Source of the DNA: Maribacter aquivivus
Lineage (GTDB): Bacteria > Bacteroidota > Bacteroidia > Flavobacteriales > Flavobacteriaceae
NCBI RefSeq assembly: GCF_900142175.1
Contig: NZ_FQZX01000002.1
Span: forward strand, 1,035,317 to 1,099,316
DNA length: 64,000 nucleotides
Direction of reading: 5' to 3'
The notes under the pieces were generated by a model that saw only the letters and a program-made list of their open reading frames with translations, had not been told where the DNA came from and searched no databases. Every line of letters starts with the position of its first letter. Within the stretch, counting starts at the first letter, position 1. A program made the position numbers and the translations under genes. This document shows, piece after piece, positions 44,430 to 53,505 of the stretch.

Positions 44430-45071
44430 TTACAACACCTGCTTTAATAACTCTTTAATCTCATTCAACATCATTGCCGTAGCACCCCAAACAATATAAC
44501 CGTTTAATTTAAAGGCAGGTACTTCAATATCTACAGCATAAGAGGTTGTTATTTTTTTGGAAACAATTTTTGATTCGTCTAAAAAATCTACAATTGGAAC
44601 TTCTAGAATCAATTCTACTTCTGATTCTTGCTTTACAAAAGGTTTTGGTTCTTTATACAGCCCAATAAATGGCTGAACAATAAAATTACTTGGAGGAATA
44701 AAAATTTCTGAGATTTCTTTCACCAAGGTAACATCTTTGGGCTCCACCCCTACTTCTTCATAGGTTTCGCGTAATGCAGTAGTAAGCAATCCGCCATCAG
44801 ATTTTTCTACTTTACCGCCCGGAAAACCTACTTGGTTAGAGTGCACACCTTTATATGTTTTTCTAAGAATCAACAATAGATTGGTATTTTGATTTACCGT
44901 TGGATAAAACAAAGCCATAACTGCCGCTTTTCTCGGATTCTTCTTCGCCTGATTAATTCGCTGCAATTCTTCTATACGAATTTCTGGAGCCATTTTATGC
45001 TGTGAAGCTTCTCCCGGTAGCGGTAGATCCTTTATTTTTGATATTTGTTGTTCAAAAAAATTAAAATCCAT
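44430..45071 (-). CDS. Nudix CoA pyrophosphatase (NudL/YeaB-like)
   Basis: Hydrolase of 213 residues that likely cleaves coenzyme A or its derivatives. The Nudix box is in QVGFPGGKVEKSDGGLL followed by TALRETYEEVGVE; the spacing LLxTALRE and the preceding SNQVGFPGG match the CoA-pyrophosphatase group. The N-terminus MDFNFFEQQISKIKDLPLPG is family-like, which fixes the start at the CAT at 45069-45071. That start codon shares bases 45070-45071 with the ATG of the divergent cyclophilin gene, so no intergenic space exists between them. Confidence 0.88.
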   Translation of the reverse strand: MDFNFFEQQISKIKDLPLPGEASQHKMAPEIRIEELQRINQAKKNPRKAAVMALFYPTVNQNTNLLLILRKTYKGVHSNQVGFPGGKVEKSDGGLLTTALRETYEEVGVEPKDVTLVKEISEIFIPPSNFIVQPFIGLYKEPKPFVKQESEVELILEVPIVDFLDESKIVSKKITTSYAVDIEVPAFKLNGYIVWGATAMMLNEIKELLKQVL

Positions 45072-45789
45072 GCGTTCACTTAAATTCTATATATTTCTTT
45101 TTATTGCTATTGCAGCTTTAACTGGCTGTAAAGATACTTCTAAGAAAGTTGATACTACAATTTCTACAGCAAAGACCACCATAGACTCTACTAAAATTAA
45201 AGAAAAAGAAATTATAAATGACGAGCAAGAAAAAGCTTTTGAACTTACTGAAGACAATGCCATTGATTTCTTTTTTAATTATGAAAAAACTTTAAAATCG
45301 AATAAAGTAAAAATTACTACCAATCTTGGCAGTTTTACTATAGAGCTATTTGATAATGTACCTTATCACCGAGCCAATTTCATTTACCTTACTGAAAAGG
45401 GTTATTTTGATTATACACAATTTCATAGAGTGGTGAAAAATTTCATTATCCAAGGTGGCAATTCTGATGACGAGAAAACAGGAAAGAAGAGAAATGAAAT
45501 TGGCAGGTATTTATTACCTCCAGATACTCGAAAAGGACATAAGCACCACAGAGGTACCGTTTCTATGCCTAGTAGCGAAATGGATAACCCTCATATGCTA
45601 GCATCACCTTTTGAATTTTTCATTGTCGTTACCAACCCTGGGTCGTATCATTTAGATGATGAATACACCCCTTTCGGCAGGGTTATAGAAGGGATGGATG
45701 TCGTTGACAAAATTAATAATGTACCCGTTGAAAAAGGAGATTGGCCTTTGCAGAATATCTACATCGAAAAGGCTGAAGTACTAGAGTAG
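45070..45789 (+). CDS. Lipoprotein cyclophilin-type peptidyl-prolyl isomerase
   Basis: PPIase of 239 residues. The signal ends AIAALTGC (Cys20), so it is a periplasmic lipoprotein; a linker of about 60 residues follows. The cyclophilin domain is at about 80-237: KITTNLGSFTIELF, FHRVVKNFIIQGGNSDD, HRGTVSMPSSEMDN, FFIVV and FGRVIEGMDVVDKI. The signal peptide requires the ATG at 45070. Its TAG is followed at the very next base by the heptanucleotide array. It assists proline-limited folding of exported proteins. Confidence 0.9.
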   Translation: MRSLKFYIFLFIAIAALTGCKDTSKKVDTTISTAKTTIDSTKIKEKEIINDEQEKAFELTEDNAIDFFFNYEKTLKSNKVKITTNLGSFTIELFDNVPYHRANFIYLTEKGYFDYTQFHRVVKNFIIQGGNSDDEKTGKKRNEIGRYLLPPDTRKGHKHHRGTVSMPSSEMDNPHMLASPFEFFIVVTNPGSYHLDDEYTPFGRVIEGMDVVDKINNVPVEKGDWPLQNIYIEKAEVLE

Positions 45790-45922
45790 CTTTTGGCTTT
45801 TGGCTTTTGGCTTTTGGATTTTGGCTTTTGGATTTTGGATTTTGGCTTTTGGCTTTTGGCTTTTGGCTTTTGGCTTTTGGCTTTTGGCTTTTGGCTTTTG
45901 GCTTTTGGCTTTTGGCTTTTGG
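45790..45922. repeat. Heptanucleotide tandem array, 19 copies of (C/A)TTTTGG
   Basis: 133 bp made of exactly 19 units of 7 bp. Sixteen units are CTTTTGG; units 5, 7 and 8 are ATTTTGG. The array starts at the base after the cyclophilin stop. Since 7 is not a multiple of 3 and the unit creates no stop codon, every frame on both strands is open through it, which explains the low-complexity open frames there (FGFWLLA-type on plus, KAKSQKP-type on minus). These are not genes. Copy number is likely variable by slippage. Confidence 0.95.
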
Positions 45923-45967
45923 CTGAATTACAAATATTTAGCTTCGCCAAATAATCCAAAAAAATAT

Positions 45968-46579
45968 TTACACTCCTGCACGATAAATATTTGGTAATGA
46001 TATTTTAAAACGCACTGCTAGAACTCTCATGATTATAATGGTCACAATTGCCATAGAATAGGCTATTGTATTTTGTATTGGAAATTGTATTAAAAGAAAA
46101 TAAACTAAGCCACCTAAAATGCATACTGTTGCGTAAATCTCTTTTCTGAATATTACAGGAATTTCATTACATAAAATATCTCGAATCACTCCGCCAAAGC
46201 AAGCTGTTATTGTACCTAAGGCTATGCACATAACAGGCGGCAACTCTGCAGCTAGCCCTTTTTCAATTCCAACCATGGTATACAAACCAATACCAATAGT
46301 ATCAAATAGAAAGAGTGATTTTCTAACGTATTTCAACTGCTTTACGAAGATGATTGCCAACAACACTGTAATTACAATAATAAGTAAATGCATGGGTGCA
46401 TTCAACCACCCTACGGGTTTAATACCAATTAATAAATCACGTAAAGTTCCGCCACCTACCGCTGTTACAAAGGCTATTATAAACACACCAAAAGCATCTA
46501 GTCTTTTATCCATCGCAACTAAAACACCTGAAATGGCAAATGCAATAGTTCCTAAAATATCAATGATGAAATAAAACAT
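45968..46579 (-). CDS. TRIC/UPF0126-family membrane protein
   Basis: A 203-residue membrane protein made of two related halves of three helices plus one extra. The half signatures are IAFAISGVLVAMDKRLDAFG with GGGTLRDLLIG, and IGIGLYTMVGIEKGL with GGVIRDILCNEIP. This is the bacterial trimeric intracellular cation channel (YicG/UPF0126) family, which conducts monovalent cations or, in some reports, glycine. It follows the RDD gene by 3 nt and is probably co-transcribed. Confidence 0.92.
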   Translation of the reverse strand: MFYFIIDILGTIAFAISGVLVAMDKRLDAFGVFIIAFVTAVGGGTLRDLLIGIKPVGWLNAPMHLLIIVITVLLAIIFVKQLKYVRKSLFLFDTIGIGLYTMVGIEKGLAAELPPVMCIALGTITACFGGVIRDILCNEIPVIFRKEIYATVCILGGLVYFLLIQFPIQNTIAYSMAIVTIIIMRVLAVRFKISLPNIYRAGV

Positions 46580-46582
46580 TGG

Positions 46583-47308
46583 TTATAGCTTTTGAGTAAA
46601 ATAATTATAATCTTTTAAGACCGTATCTAAATACTGCTTATCATACAAATCTGAATTGGTTTGCAATATACTATCTACTTTATCTCTAAGCGCCTTCATC
46701 GTTTTAAAATCATTGCTTTTTTTAGCTATACTAAAGGTTTCTTTGATCAGTCTTACATCTTTATCGGTCAGTATGGTAACATTCACAAATTTAGGCACAT
46801 ATGTATCCTCCACTTCTTCTAAAATTGTATGAGAAACTTTAGTCTTGTTTTTGGTACTAATTACCACTGTACCTGCAGCTGCATCACCTAAACGCTGTCT
46901 TTTTTCAGAGAATAGAATGGTTAGTATACCAATAGACCCAACAAAGATCCAGATATCAACCAAACGAAGCATCCAACGAATTAAATAATTACTCCAATTT
47001 ACCGGGGAACCATCAACCGATACCACTCTCATTTTCATAATCATTTTACCAACAGTTCTACCATTGAAAATTATATGCATTAATAAACTATAAAACATTG
47101 CGGGTAAGGTGATTAAACCAACAATACCTCTCTGCGTCCATCCATCATCATAAATATAACCAATGGCGTCACCAATTAAATCAACTAGAATATAATAGAG
47201 ATACAATATAAATGCATCTATAAAAAATGCCACAATTCGTTCACCAATACTTACAATAGTATAATTAAGGTTCACATTTTGCGTTGTATTGATTTGGAGG
47301 TTATTCAT
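46583..47308 (-). CDS. RDD-family membrane protein
   Basis: A 241-residue protein with an RDD domain: GERIVAFFIDAFILYLYY, GRTVGKMIMKMRVV and a third helix, then a cytosolic helical C-terminus (DVRLIKETFSIAKKSNDFKT). In Bacteroidota this gene is the divergent neighbour of a spoIIM-like gene and is part of the conserved SpoIIM-DUF4129-MoxR-DUF58 neighbourhood, as here with 33 bp between the two starts. Its biochemical role is unknown; some RDD proteins act in Na+/H+ exchange. Confidence 0.88.
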   Translation of the reverse strand: MNNLQINTTQNVNLNYTIVSIGERIVAFFIDAFILYLYYILVDLIGDAIGYIYDDGWTQRGIVGLITLPAMFYSLLMHIIFNGRTVGKMIMKMRVVSVDGSPVNWSNYLIRWMLRLVDIWIFVGSIGILTILFSEKRQRLGDAAAGTVVISTKNKTKVSHTILEEVEDTYVPKFVNVTILTDKDVRLIKETFSIAKKSNDFKTMKALRDKVDSILQTNSDLYDKQYLDTVLKDYNYFTQKL

Positions 47309-47341
47309 TTAGTCTTAAATTTAACGAGGTAATAATAGTTT

Positions 47342-48328
47342 ATGCGCGAAGCTGCTTTTGTGAAGCAAAATAAGGAAAAATGGATAGCATTTGAAAATGC
47401 CATACACCTTGATGCTACCTCAAACCCAGATGAACTTGCCAATGGTTACATTCAACTTACTAATGATTTAGCCTACGCACAAACGTATTACGCAGAAAGT
47501 AAGACTTTATTGTATTTAAACGGATTAGCTTCACAAGCACACCAAAAAATTTATAAGAATAAAAAAGAAAGTAAAAACCGAATTCTTAGTTTTTGGGTTA
47601 CCGAATTCCCTCTTTTTTTCAAACAATATCACACCACACTTGGTATTGCTTTTTTAATATTTATTATAGCATCTGCCATTGGCTCATTATCTGCCTTGAA
47701 CGATGCTACCTTTGTTCGTTTAATTTTAGGCGATGCATATGTAAATGAAACCCTTAATAATATTGCTAACGGTGACCCTGCCGCTATTTACAAAGGTGGT
47801 AGTGAAATTGGCTCATTTTTAGGTATAACAATCAATAATATTCGAGTTGCATTTCTTGCCTTTGCATTTGGTGTAATTACTAGTATTGGCACTGGTTATA
47901 TTCTTTTTAGTAATGGCGTTATGCTGGGCGCATTCATTACTTTCTTTTATACTAAAGGGGTTTTCTTTGAAGCAAATAAGCAAATATGGCTACATGGTAC
48001 CATAGAAATTTCAGTAATCATAATTGCCGGCTGTGCTGGTTTAATTATGGGCAATAGCATTCTATTTCCAAAAACGTACTCTAGGCGGGTATCTTTTATG
48101 AAAGGCGCTAAAGACGGATTAAAAGTTGTGGTCAGTACTATTCCGTTTTTCATTATTGCCGGTTTTATTGAAGGTTTTATTACACGTTATACCGGTATGC
48201 CCAATTGGCTGGCTTTTTTAATAATTGGTGCTTCTTTATTTCTAATTATATTTTATTACATCGCTTACCCGATCATACTTAATAACCAATATGAAAGACA
48301 ATTACATACCGTTACGGGTAAACCGTGA
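47342..48328 (+). CDS. Stage II sporulation protein M-like membrane protein
   Basis: A 328-residue membrane protein with an N-terminal soluble helical part (about 1-100; REAAFVKQNKEKWIAFENAI) and about five to six helices of the SpoIIM family (FFKQYHTTLGIAFLIFIIAS, NNIRVAFLAFAFGVITSIGT, HGTIEISVIIIAGCAGLIMG). The organism shows no sign of sporulation; in non-sporulating bacteria this family accompanies MoxR ATPases. The next gene starts 38 nt before its stop, so translation is coupled. Confidence 0.9.
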   Translation: MREAAFVKQNKEKWIAFENAIHLDATSNPDELANGYIQLTNDLAYAQTYYAESKTLLYLNGLASQAHQKIYKNKKESKNRILSFWVTEFPLFFKQYHTTLGIAFLIFIIASAIGSLSALNDATFVRLILGDAYVNETLNNIANGDPAAIYKGGSEIGSFLGITINNIRVAFLAFAFGVITSIGTGYILFSNGVMLGAFITFFYTKGVFFEANKQIWLHGTIEISVIIIAGCAGLIMGNSILFPKTYSRRVSFMKGAKDGLKVVVSTIPFFIIAGFIEGFITRYTGMPNWLAFLIIGASLFLIIFYYIAYPIILNNQYERQLHTVTGKP

Positions 48329-49229
48329 TTTTGGCGGAATAGTATCCGTTTATTTCGACTTTTTTAAACAGAATATTAAAAACTTTACCAATGTTTTTAT
48401 CAGTTATAATGGTGTTTTTTTAATAGGTCTTTTAATAACCAGCTATTTATTAGTATCTGGTTTTTTAGGAATGATTGCGCAAGAATCTAGCAATAATTCT
48501 TTTGGTAATGGTAATGAATTTGAACAGGACTATTATATTTATTTAGGTGTCGGCGGATTTTTATTCGTTATTATTTTCTTAGGTGTTGCCTTCTTAAACT
48601 ACTCGCTTTCTACGAGCTATATGATAAAATATGTAGAGACTAGAGATGAAAATGTAGATAAAAAAGAAGTTTGGGAACTAGCCAAAAGCCAATTCGGAAA
48701 TATCTTTGTATTTGTATTATTATTGATACCGATTTACTTCGTTTATTTTATTGCAGCCATTATTTTAAATATCATACCATTATTAGGTTTTATAGCACAG
48801 TACATTGTACAATTTGGTTTAACCGCATGGATAGGTGTTTCATTTTTTGATATGCTTCAAAAGAAAAAAGGTGTTACAGAAGCATTAGGCGAAGGTTGGA
48901 AATTAGTGACTACAAATTTCTGGAAATCTATTGGTGTCAACTTTATCTTAGGTATCTTACTAGGTATCTTACTAATGATTGCATTAATTGTACCTGGCAT
49001 TATTGTAGGCATTTACACCTTTCATGTAGTTGAAAACAATGTAGATTACTCCCACTCTATCGTTTCTACAATAGTTTATACTTTAGGTACTTGTATTGTA
49101 TTAATTATTGCAGTGTACGGTCAATGTCTTTCTCAATTTGTAAATGGGTTATTATATTATGCGCTACACGAAAAAACATATAATGAAAACACTAGAGCTA
49201 CTATCGAACAAATAGGTCAAAACGATTAA
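48291..49229 (+). CDS. Multi-pass membrane protein of the SpoIIM-MoxR cluster
   Basis: A 312-residue protein with about six membrane helices and a short cytosolic N-terminus (NYIPLRVNRDFGGIVSVYFD). The general look (paired helices, long Ile/Leu/Val runs, WKLVTTNFWKSIGVNFILG) resembles the glycerophosphodiester-phosphodiesterase-associated membrane domain family, but there is no catalytic domain. It overlaps the spoIIM-like gene by 38 nt and is followed 1 nt later by the DUF4129 gene. Conserved position, unknown function. Confidence 0.75.
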   Translation: MKDNYIPLRVNRDFGGIVSVYFDFFKQNIKNFTNVFISYNGVFLIGLLITSYLLVSGFLGMIAQESSNNSFGNGNEFEQDYYIYLGVGGFLFVIIFLGVAFLNYSLSTSYMIKYVETRDENVDKKEVWELAKSQFGNIFVFVLLLIPIYFVYFIAAIILNIIPLLGFIAQYIVQFGLTAWIGVSFFDMLQKKKGVTEALGEGWKLVTTNFWKSIGVNFILGILLGILLMIALIVPGIIVGIYTFHVVENNVDYSHSIVSTIVYTLGTCIVLIIAVYGQCLSQFVNGLLYYALHEKTYNENTRATIEQIGQND

Positions 49230-49230
49230 G

Positions 49231-49953
49231 TTGAAGCATACCTTTCTCCTCATATTCCTTCAATTATTAGCGCTATGCTCATTTGCACAGGGCACTAACG
49301 ATAGTATCATAAAAATTGATTCTTCATCTGTTCTTACTTTAAGAACTATTGACGATAATCTTACTAAAAAGTATACAGGCGACGAGTTTAACTACACCTT
49401 TAAAACAGGTGAATCTCAAAACCTACTGGCTAGATTTATCAATTGGGTTGGTCGAGGACTAGGCAACATTTTTGGCATTAACATATCGCCACAGCTTTTA
49501 GAAATCATTGAATATTTTATTTACTTTTTGCTGGTAATTTTAGCAATATACCTCATCGTAAAAGTTCTGATTAATGAAAATTTCAATTCCCTTTTTCAGA
49601 AAAAGGCGAAAACAATTAACGATATTAACTTAACAGAAGAGCATATAGAAGGTATTGACATCAACAATCTTCTCAGTATTGCTTTAGAACAAAAAAATTA
49701 CAGACTTGCCATACGTTATCAGTTTCTACTTACGCTACAAAAGTTATCTAAAAGCGATATTATAGAATGGCATTTTGATAAAACAAATTCAGACTATTTC
49801 AATGAAATTCAGCAACTAGAAATAAAAAAAGGATTTAAGAAAGTAGCCTACCTGTACGATTATATCTGGTATGGAGAACAGACTATAGATGACATGAAAT
49901 ACACAAAATCGGTTTTAGATTTTGAATCTATCAACAAACAAATTCAATCATAA
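49231..49953 (+). CDS. DUF4129-family protein
   Basis: A 240-residue protein with a signal-like N-terminus (LLIFLQLLALCSFAQG) from a TTG start at 49231, one membrane helix near residues 88-110 (YFIYFLLVILAIYLIVKVLI) and a C-terminal cytosolic helical domain (LLSIALEQKNYRLAIRYQFL, then YDYIWYG) typical of DUF4129. The TTG directly follows the previous stop, and no ATG lies before the signal peptide. Member of the MoxR/DUF58 cluster, in which it might bridge membrane and ATPase complex (inference). Confidence 0.82.
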   Translation: MKHTFLLIFLQLLALCSFAQGTNDSIIKIDSSSVLTLRTIDDNLTKKYTGDEFNYTFKTGESQNLLARFINWVGRGLGNIFGINISPQLLEIIEYFIYFLLVILAIYLIVKVLINENFNSLFQKKAKTINDINLTEEHIEGIDINNLLSIALEQKNYRLAIRYQFLLTLQKLSKSDIIEWHFDKTNSDYFNEIQQLEIKKGFKKVAYLYDYIWYGEQTIDDMKYTKSVLDFESINKQIQS

Positions 49954-49954
49954 T

Positions 49955-51175
49955 TTGGGTAAGCGTTCTAAAATAATACTTGGGCTTTTGATTGCGGTGC
50001 TAATTGGTATCATCGTAACCGAAATAGTACGCCCAAGACCTATAAATTGGAGATTTTCATACACGTCTGTATCTAAAATTCCTTTTGGTTGTTTTGTTCT
50101 TTATAATGAACTGCCTTCAATATTTCCGAACAGCGAAATTGAATCTGTTGAAAAGAGTATTTATGATTTGCTTATAAAGCGAGATTCATCAATAGCTTCG
50201 AACTATTTAATGATCAATGATTTTATCTATTTAGATGAACAAGAAACAAATCAAGTTTTAAAATATGTAGCCAATGGTAATCAAGTTTTTATAGCCAGCA
50301 GCAATTTTACTGGGCAATTAGCCGATACTTTAAATGTTGAAATTACACAACAATATGATATACAAGAAGACTCGGTCAGAGCTTCTTTCTCCAATCAAAA
50401 TTTTAAACAAGAACATTTCTATTTTGAAAGAGGAGTAGATCCTTCATATTTTGTTAGTATTGATACTGTAAACACAGAAATACTTGGACACATACAATTC
50501 AAAACTTCTTCGTTTTTAGATGATAATAAAGATGAAATTAAAGTGAGACCAAATTTTATAAAGACATCTTTTGGAGAGGGAAGTTTCATCATTAATACTT
50601 TGCCCGTCGCATATACTAACTATTACGTATTGGGTGATAATAGAAACTACAGCACACAAAGTTTTTCGTATTTAAATGATCATCTTTTATATTGGGATGA
50701 CTATAAAAAATCTGGCAGAAAAGTTATAACCTCACCTATGCGATTCATTTTAAATCAACCCGCATTAAAATGGAGCTATTATTTACTTGTGATAGGCTTA
50801 ATACTCTTTGTAATATTTAAAGCCAAAAGAGAGCAGCGTATTATCCCTATCATAAAACCTTTAGAAAACTCTTCTGTAGCCTTTGCAAAAACTGTTGGTT
50901 CTCTATATTATCAACATAGAGATTATGCTAATTTGAACGATAAAAAAATTACCTATTTTTTAACCTACATTAGAAATAGGTACTATGTAAACACCACAGT
51001 GTTAGATGAAAACTTCATTACTCAATTAAGTGCTAAAGCCGGAAAATCTAGAGAAGAAACAAAAACTCTAATAGACCTCATACTTAGTCTAAAAAATAAA
51101 CCTATACATAGTGAACAAGACTCATTAACCTTGGTTCAGAAAATAAATACATTTAAACAATCTTATGGAAGATAA
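49955..51175 (+). CDS. DUF4350-family membrane protein
   Basis: Protein of 406 residues from a TTG at 49955, 1 nt after the previous stop; an earlier TTG at 49922 would overlap that gene and add residues without homology. One N-terminal helix (IILGLLIAVLIGIIVTEIV), a large periplasmic domain (about 25-260, IPFGCFVLYNELPSIF at its start, typical of DUF4350), a second helix (YYLLVIGLILFVIF) and a cytosolic tail of about 120 residues. Such proteins have a GATase-like periplasmic fold of unknown role. The following MoxR gene overlaps by 11 nt. Confidence 0.82.
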   Translation: MGKRSKIILGLLIAVLIGIIVTEIVRPRPINWRFSYTSVSKIPFGCFVLYNELPSIFPNSEIESVEKSIYDLLIKRDSSIASNYLMINDFIYLDEQETNQVLKYVANGNQVFIASSNFTGQLADTLNVEITQQYDIQEDSVRASFSNQNFKQEHFYFERGVDPSYFVSIDTVNTEILGHIQFKTSSFLDDNKDEIKVRPNFIKTSFGEGSFIINTLPVAYTNYYVLGDNRNYSTQSFSYLNDHLLYWDDYKKSGRKVITSPMRFILNQPALKWSYYLLVIGLILFVIFKAKREQRIIPIIKPLENSSVAFAKTVGSLYYQHRDYANLNDKKITYFLTYIRNRYYVNTTVLDENFITQLSAKAGKSREETKTLIDLILSLKNKPIHSEQDSLTLVQKINTFKQSYGR

Positions 51176-52163
51176 TACACAAGATGAAAACAACGTAGAA
51201 TTTAATTCGCGCATAGATCTAACCAAACTACAAGAGTCTGTTGCTAAGGTGAAATCTGAATTGGGAAAAGTAATTATTGGTCAGCAAGAAATGATCGAAT
51301 TATTGATCGTTTCTATTTTAGCGAACGGTCATTCCCTTATTGAAGGTGTACCAGGTGTAGCCAAAACAGTTACAGCAAAACTCTTAGCAAAAACAATGAA
51401 TGTAGATTTCAGCAGAATTCAATTTACGCCAGATTTAATGCCTAGCGATATTTTGGGTACGTCTATATTTAATGTAAAGACCTCTGAATTTGAATTTAAA
51501 AAAGGACCTATATTTTCAAATATTATTTTGATTGATGAGATAAACCGTGCGCCTGCAAAAACCCAAGCTGCTCTTTTTGAAGCTATGGCAGAACGTCAAA
51601 TAACTATTGATGGAAATGAATTTCAAATGCAGCCCCCATTTTTAGTGTTTGCCACTCAAAACCCAATTGAACAAGAAGGCACCTACAGATTGCCCGAAGC
51701 TCAATTAGACCGTTTTCTTTTTAAAATAAATGTACACTACCCTACTCTAGAAGAGGAAATACAAATTTTAGAAAACAAGCATCAACAGAAAAATACTAAT
51801 GTAGAAGCCTTGATTGACTCTGTTCTATCTGCAGAACAAATTGCAGCTTATCAATTAATAATAAAAGATATTATCGTTGAAGATAATTTACTGAAGTACA
51901 TAGCTGCCATTGTCAACAATACAAGAAGTAATGCTAATTTATATTTAGGAGCTTCTCCAAGAGCTTCTATAGCCATACTAGACGCCTCTAAAGCAGTTGC
52001 AGCGATAAATGGTAGAGATTTTATAACTCCTGATGATATTAAGAAGGTAGTGGGTCCTATTTTAGGCCATAGAATTATATTAACACCAGAACGAGAAATG
52101 GAAGGCTACACCTCAGAAAAAATGATCAGCGACCTTATTCAAACTATCGAAATTCCAAGATAA
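51165..52163 (+). CDS. MoxR-family AAA+ ATPase
   Basis: A 332-residue ATPase. Walker A is EGVPGVAKTVTAKLLA (about 59), Walker B IILIDEINRAPAKTQAALFE, sensor region FATQNPIEQEGTYRLPEAQL, and the C-terminal lid ends DDIKKVVGPILGHRI. MoxR proteins act as chaperone-like ATPases that insert cofactors or assemble complexes with a VWA/DUF58 partner, and the DUF58 gene follows after 6 nt. It is the only ATPase of the cluster, so it is the likely motor of whatever the six membrane proteins do. Confidence 0.95.
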   Translation: MEDNTQDENNVEFNSRIDLTKLQESVAKVKSELGKVIIGQQEMIELLIVSILANGHSLIEGVPGVAKTVTAKLLAKTMNVDFSRIQFTPDLMPSDILGTSIFNVKTSEFEFKKGPIFSNIILIDEINRAPAKTQAALFEAMAERQITIDGNEFQMQPPFLVFATQNPIEQEGTYRLPEAQLDRFLFKINVHYPTLEEEIQILENKHQQKNTNVEALIDSVLSAEQIAAYQLIIKDIIVEDNLLKYIAAIVNNTRSNANLYLGASPRASIAILDASKAVAAINGRDFITPDDIKKVVGPILGHRIILTPEREMEGYTSEKMISDLIQTIEIPR

Positions 52164-52169
52164 ATAATT

Positions 52170-53504
52170 GTGAAAAAGGTATTCAAAAATATATTTCTTC
52201 AAAAAAGATTCTTCCTGGTTTTAACAGGCATCATCTTGTGCTTTTTAGTATCCTATATTTTTGAGATTATCTCATTTATTGCCAAACTTCTGTTCTATCT
52301 GTTTTTAGCGCTACTAATTGTAGATATCATTCTGCTTTTTTTATCAAAAGGAAACATAATTGCAGACAGAATTGTACCTGATAAACTTTCTAATGGCGAT
52401 GAAAATAATATCAAAATACAAGTTACCAATCAATACTTATTTACTAGCAAGGTTAACATTATTGACGAGCTTCCGTTTCAATTTCAGAAACGTGATTTCA
52501 ATTTCAGAAATGAATTAAACTCTGGGGAGCAAAAATTTTACATGTATAATGTTAGACCTGTTGAACGCGGAGTCTATAGTTTCGGAAATTTAAATGTATT
52601 CGCAACTTCCCCAATCGGATTTCTTGCTAAAAAGTACACATTTAACCAAGATAAAGAAGTACCTGTGTATCCTTCATTTTTGCAACTTCGTAAATATGAG
52701 CTTTTAGCATTTAGTAATCGCTTAATGGAATTTGGTATTAAAAAGATTCGTCGCATAGGTCATACGATGGAGTTCGAGCAAATTAAAGATTACATACAGG
52801 GCGACGATATTCGTAATATAAATTGGAAAGCAACTGCCAAAAGAGGTCAGTTGATGGTTAACCAATTTCAAGATGAAAAATCACAGCCTATATATTCTAT
52901 TATTGACAAAGGCAGGGTAATGAAAATGCCATTTAACTCGCTTAGCTTGCTCGATTACGCCATTAATGCAACTTTGGTCATTAGCAGTATCGCCCTTAAA
53001 AAAAATGATAAAGCGGGTATGTTTGCGTTTAGTAATAAGATAGAAAACAGGGTGGTTGCAGAACGTAGAAGTTCTCAAATGAATCTTATTCTTGAAACTC
53101 TTTATAACCTGAACACTAATTTTGTTGAGAGTGATTTTAGTAGATTATACATTGATGTAAAAAGAAATATTCCACAACGAAGTCTTTTATTATTGTATAC
53201 AAATTTTGAAACATTAGACGCACTACACCGCCAATTACCCTATTTACAAGCCATTGCAAAACAACATTTATTGGTTGTCATTTTCTTTGAAAATACAGAA
53301 CTTGTTGCATACGCTAAAGAAAAACCTAACAATACTCTTGAGATTTATGAGCAGGCAATTGCAGAGAAATTTATCTATGAGAAACAATTGGTAGTTAATG
53401 AACTTAGAAAGTATGGTATACAGACTATTTTAACAAAACCAGAAGATTTGACTATTAATACAATTAATAAGTATTTAGAAATTAAAGCGAAAGGACTTCT
53501 GTAA
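52170..53504 (+). CDS. DUF58 protein (MoxR partner)
   Basis: A 444-residue protein from a GTG start at 52170. Two adjoining N-terminal helices (about 13-55) anchor it. The DUF58 signature is RRIGHTMEFEQIKDYIQGDD with IRNINWKATAKRGQLMVNQF (about 200-235), then a VWA-like fold with IDKGR where the MIDAS DxSxS would be; the Ser residues are not obvious, so metal binding may be degenerate. Last gene of the cluster; the next gene is convergent with 1 nt between. Confidence 0.9.
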   Translation: MKKVFKNIFLQKRFFLVLTGIILCFLVSYIFEIISFIAKLLFYLFLALLIVDIILLFLSKGNIIADRIVPDKLSNGDENNIKIQVTNQYLFTSKVNIIDELPFQFQKRDFNFRNELNSGEQKFYMYNVRPVERGVYSFGNLNVFATSPIGFLAKKYTFNQDKEVPVYPSFLQLRKYELLAFSNRLMEFGIKKIRRIGHTMEFEQIKDYIQGDDIRNINWKATAKRGQLMVNQFQDEKSQPIYSIIDKGRVMKMPFNSLSLLDYAINATLVISSIALKKNDKAGMFAFSNKIENRVVAERRSSQMNLILETLYNLNTNFVESDFSRLYIDVKRNIPQRSLLLLYTNFETLDALHRQLPYLQAIAKQHLLVVIFFENTELVAYAKEKPNNTLEIYEQAIAEKFIYEKQLVVNELRKYGIQTILTKPEDLTINTINKYLEIKAKGLL

Positions 53505-53505
53505 T

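Noticed and set aside
45759..45997. Open frames on both strands of KAKSQKP-type and FGFWLLA-type periodic peptides
   Set aside because: They are produced entirely by the 7-bp array, which is open in all six frames, and lack homologous ends or start signals.
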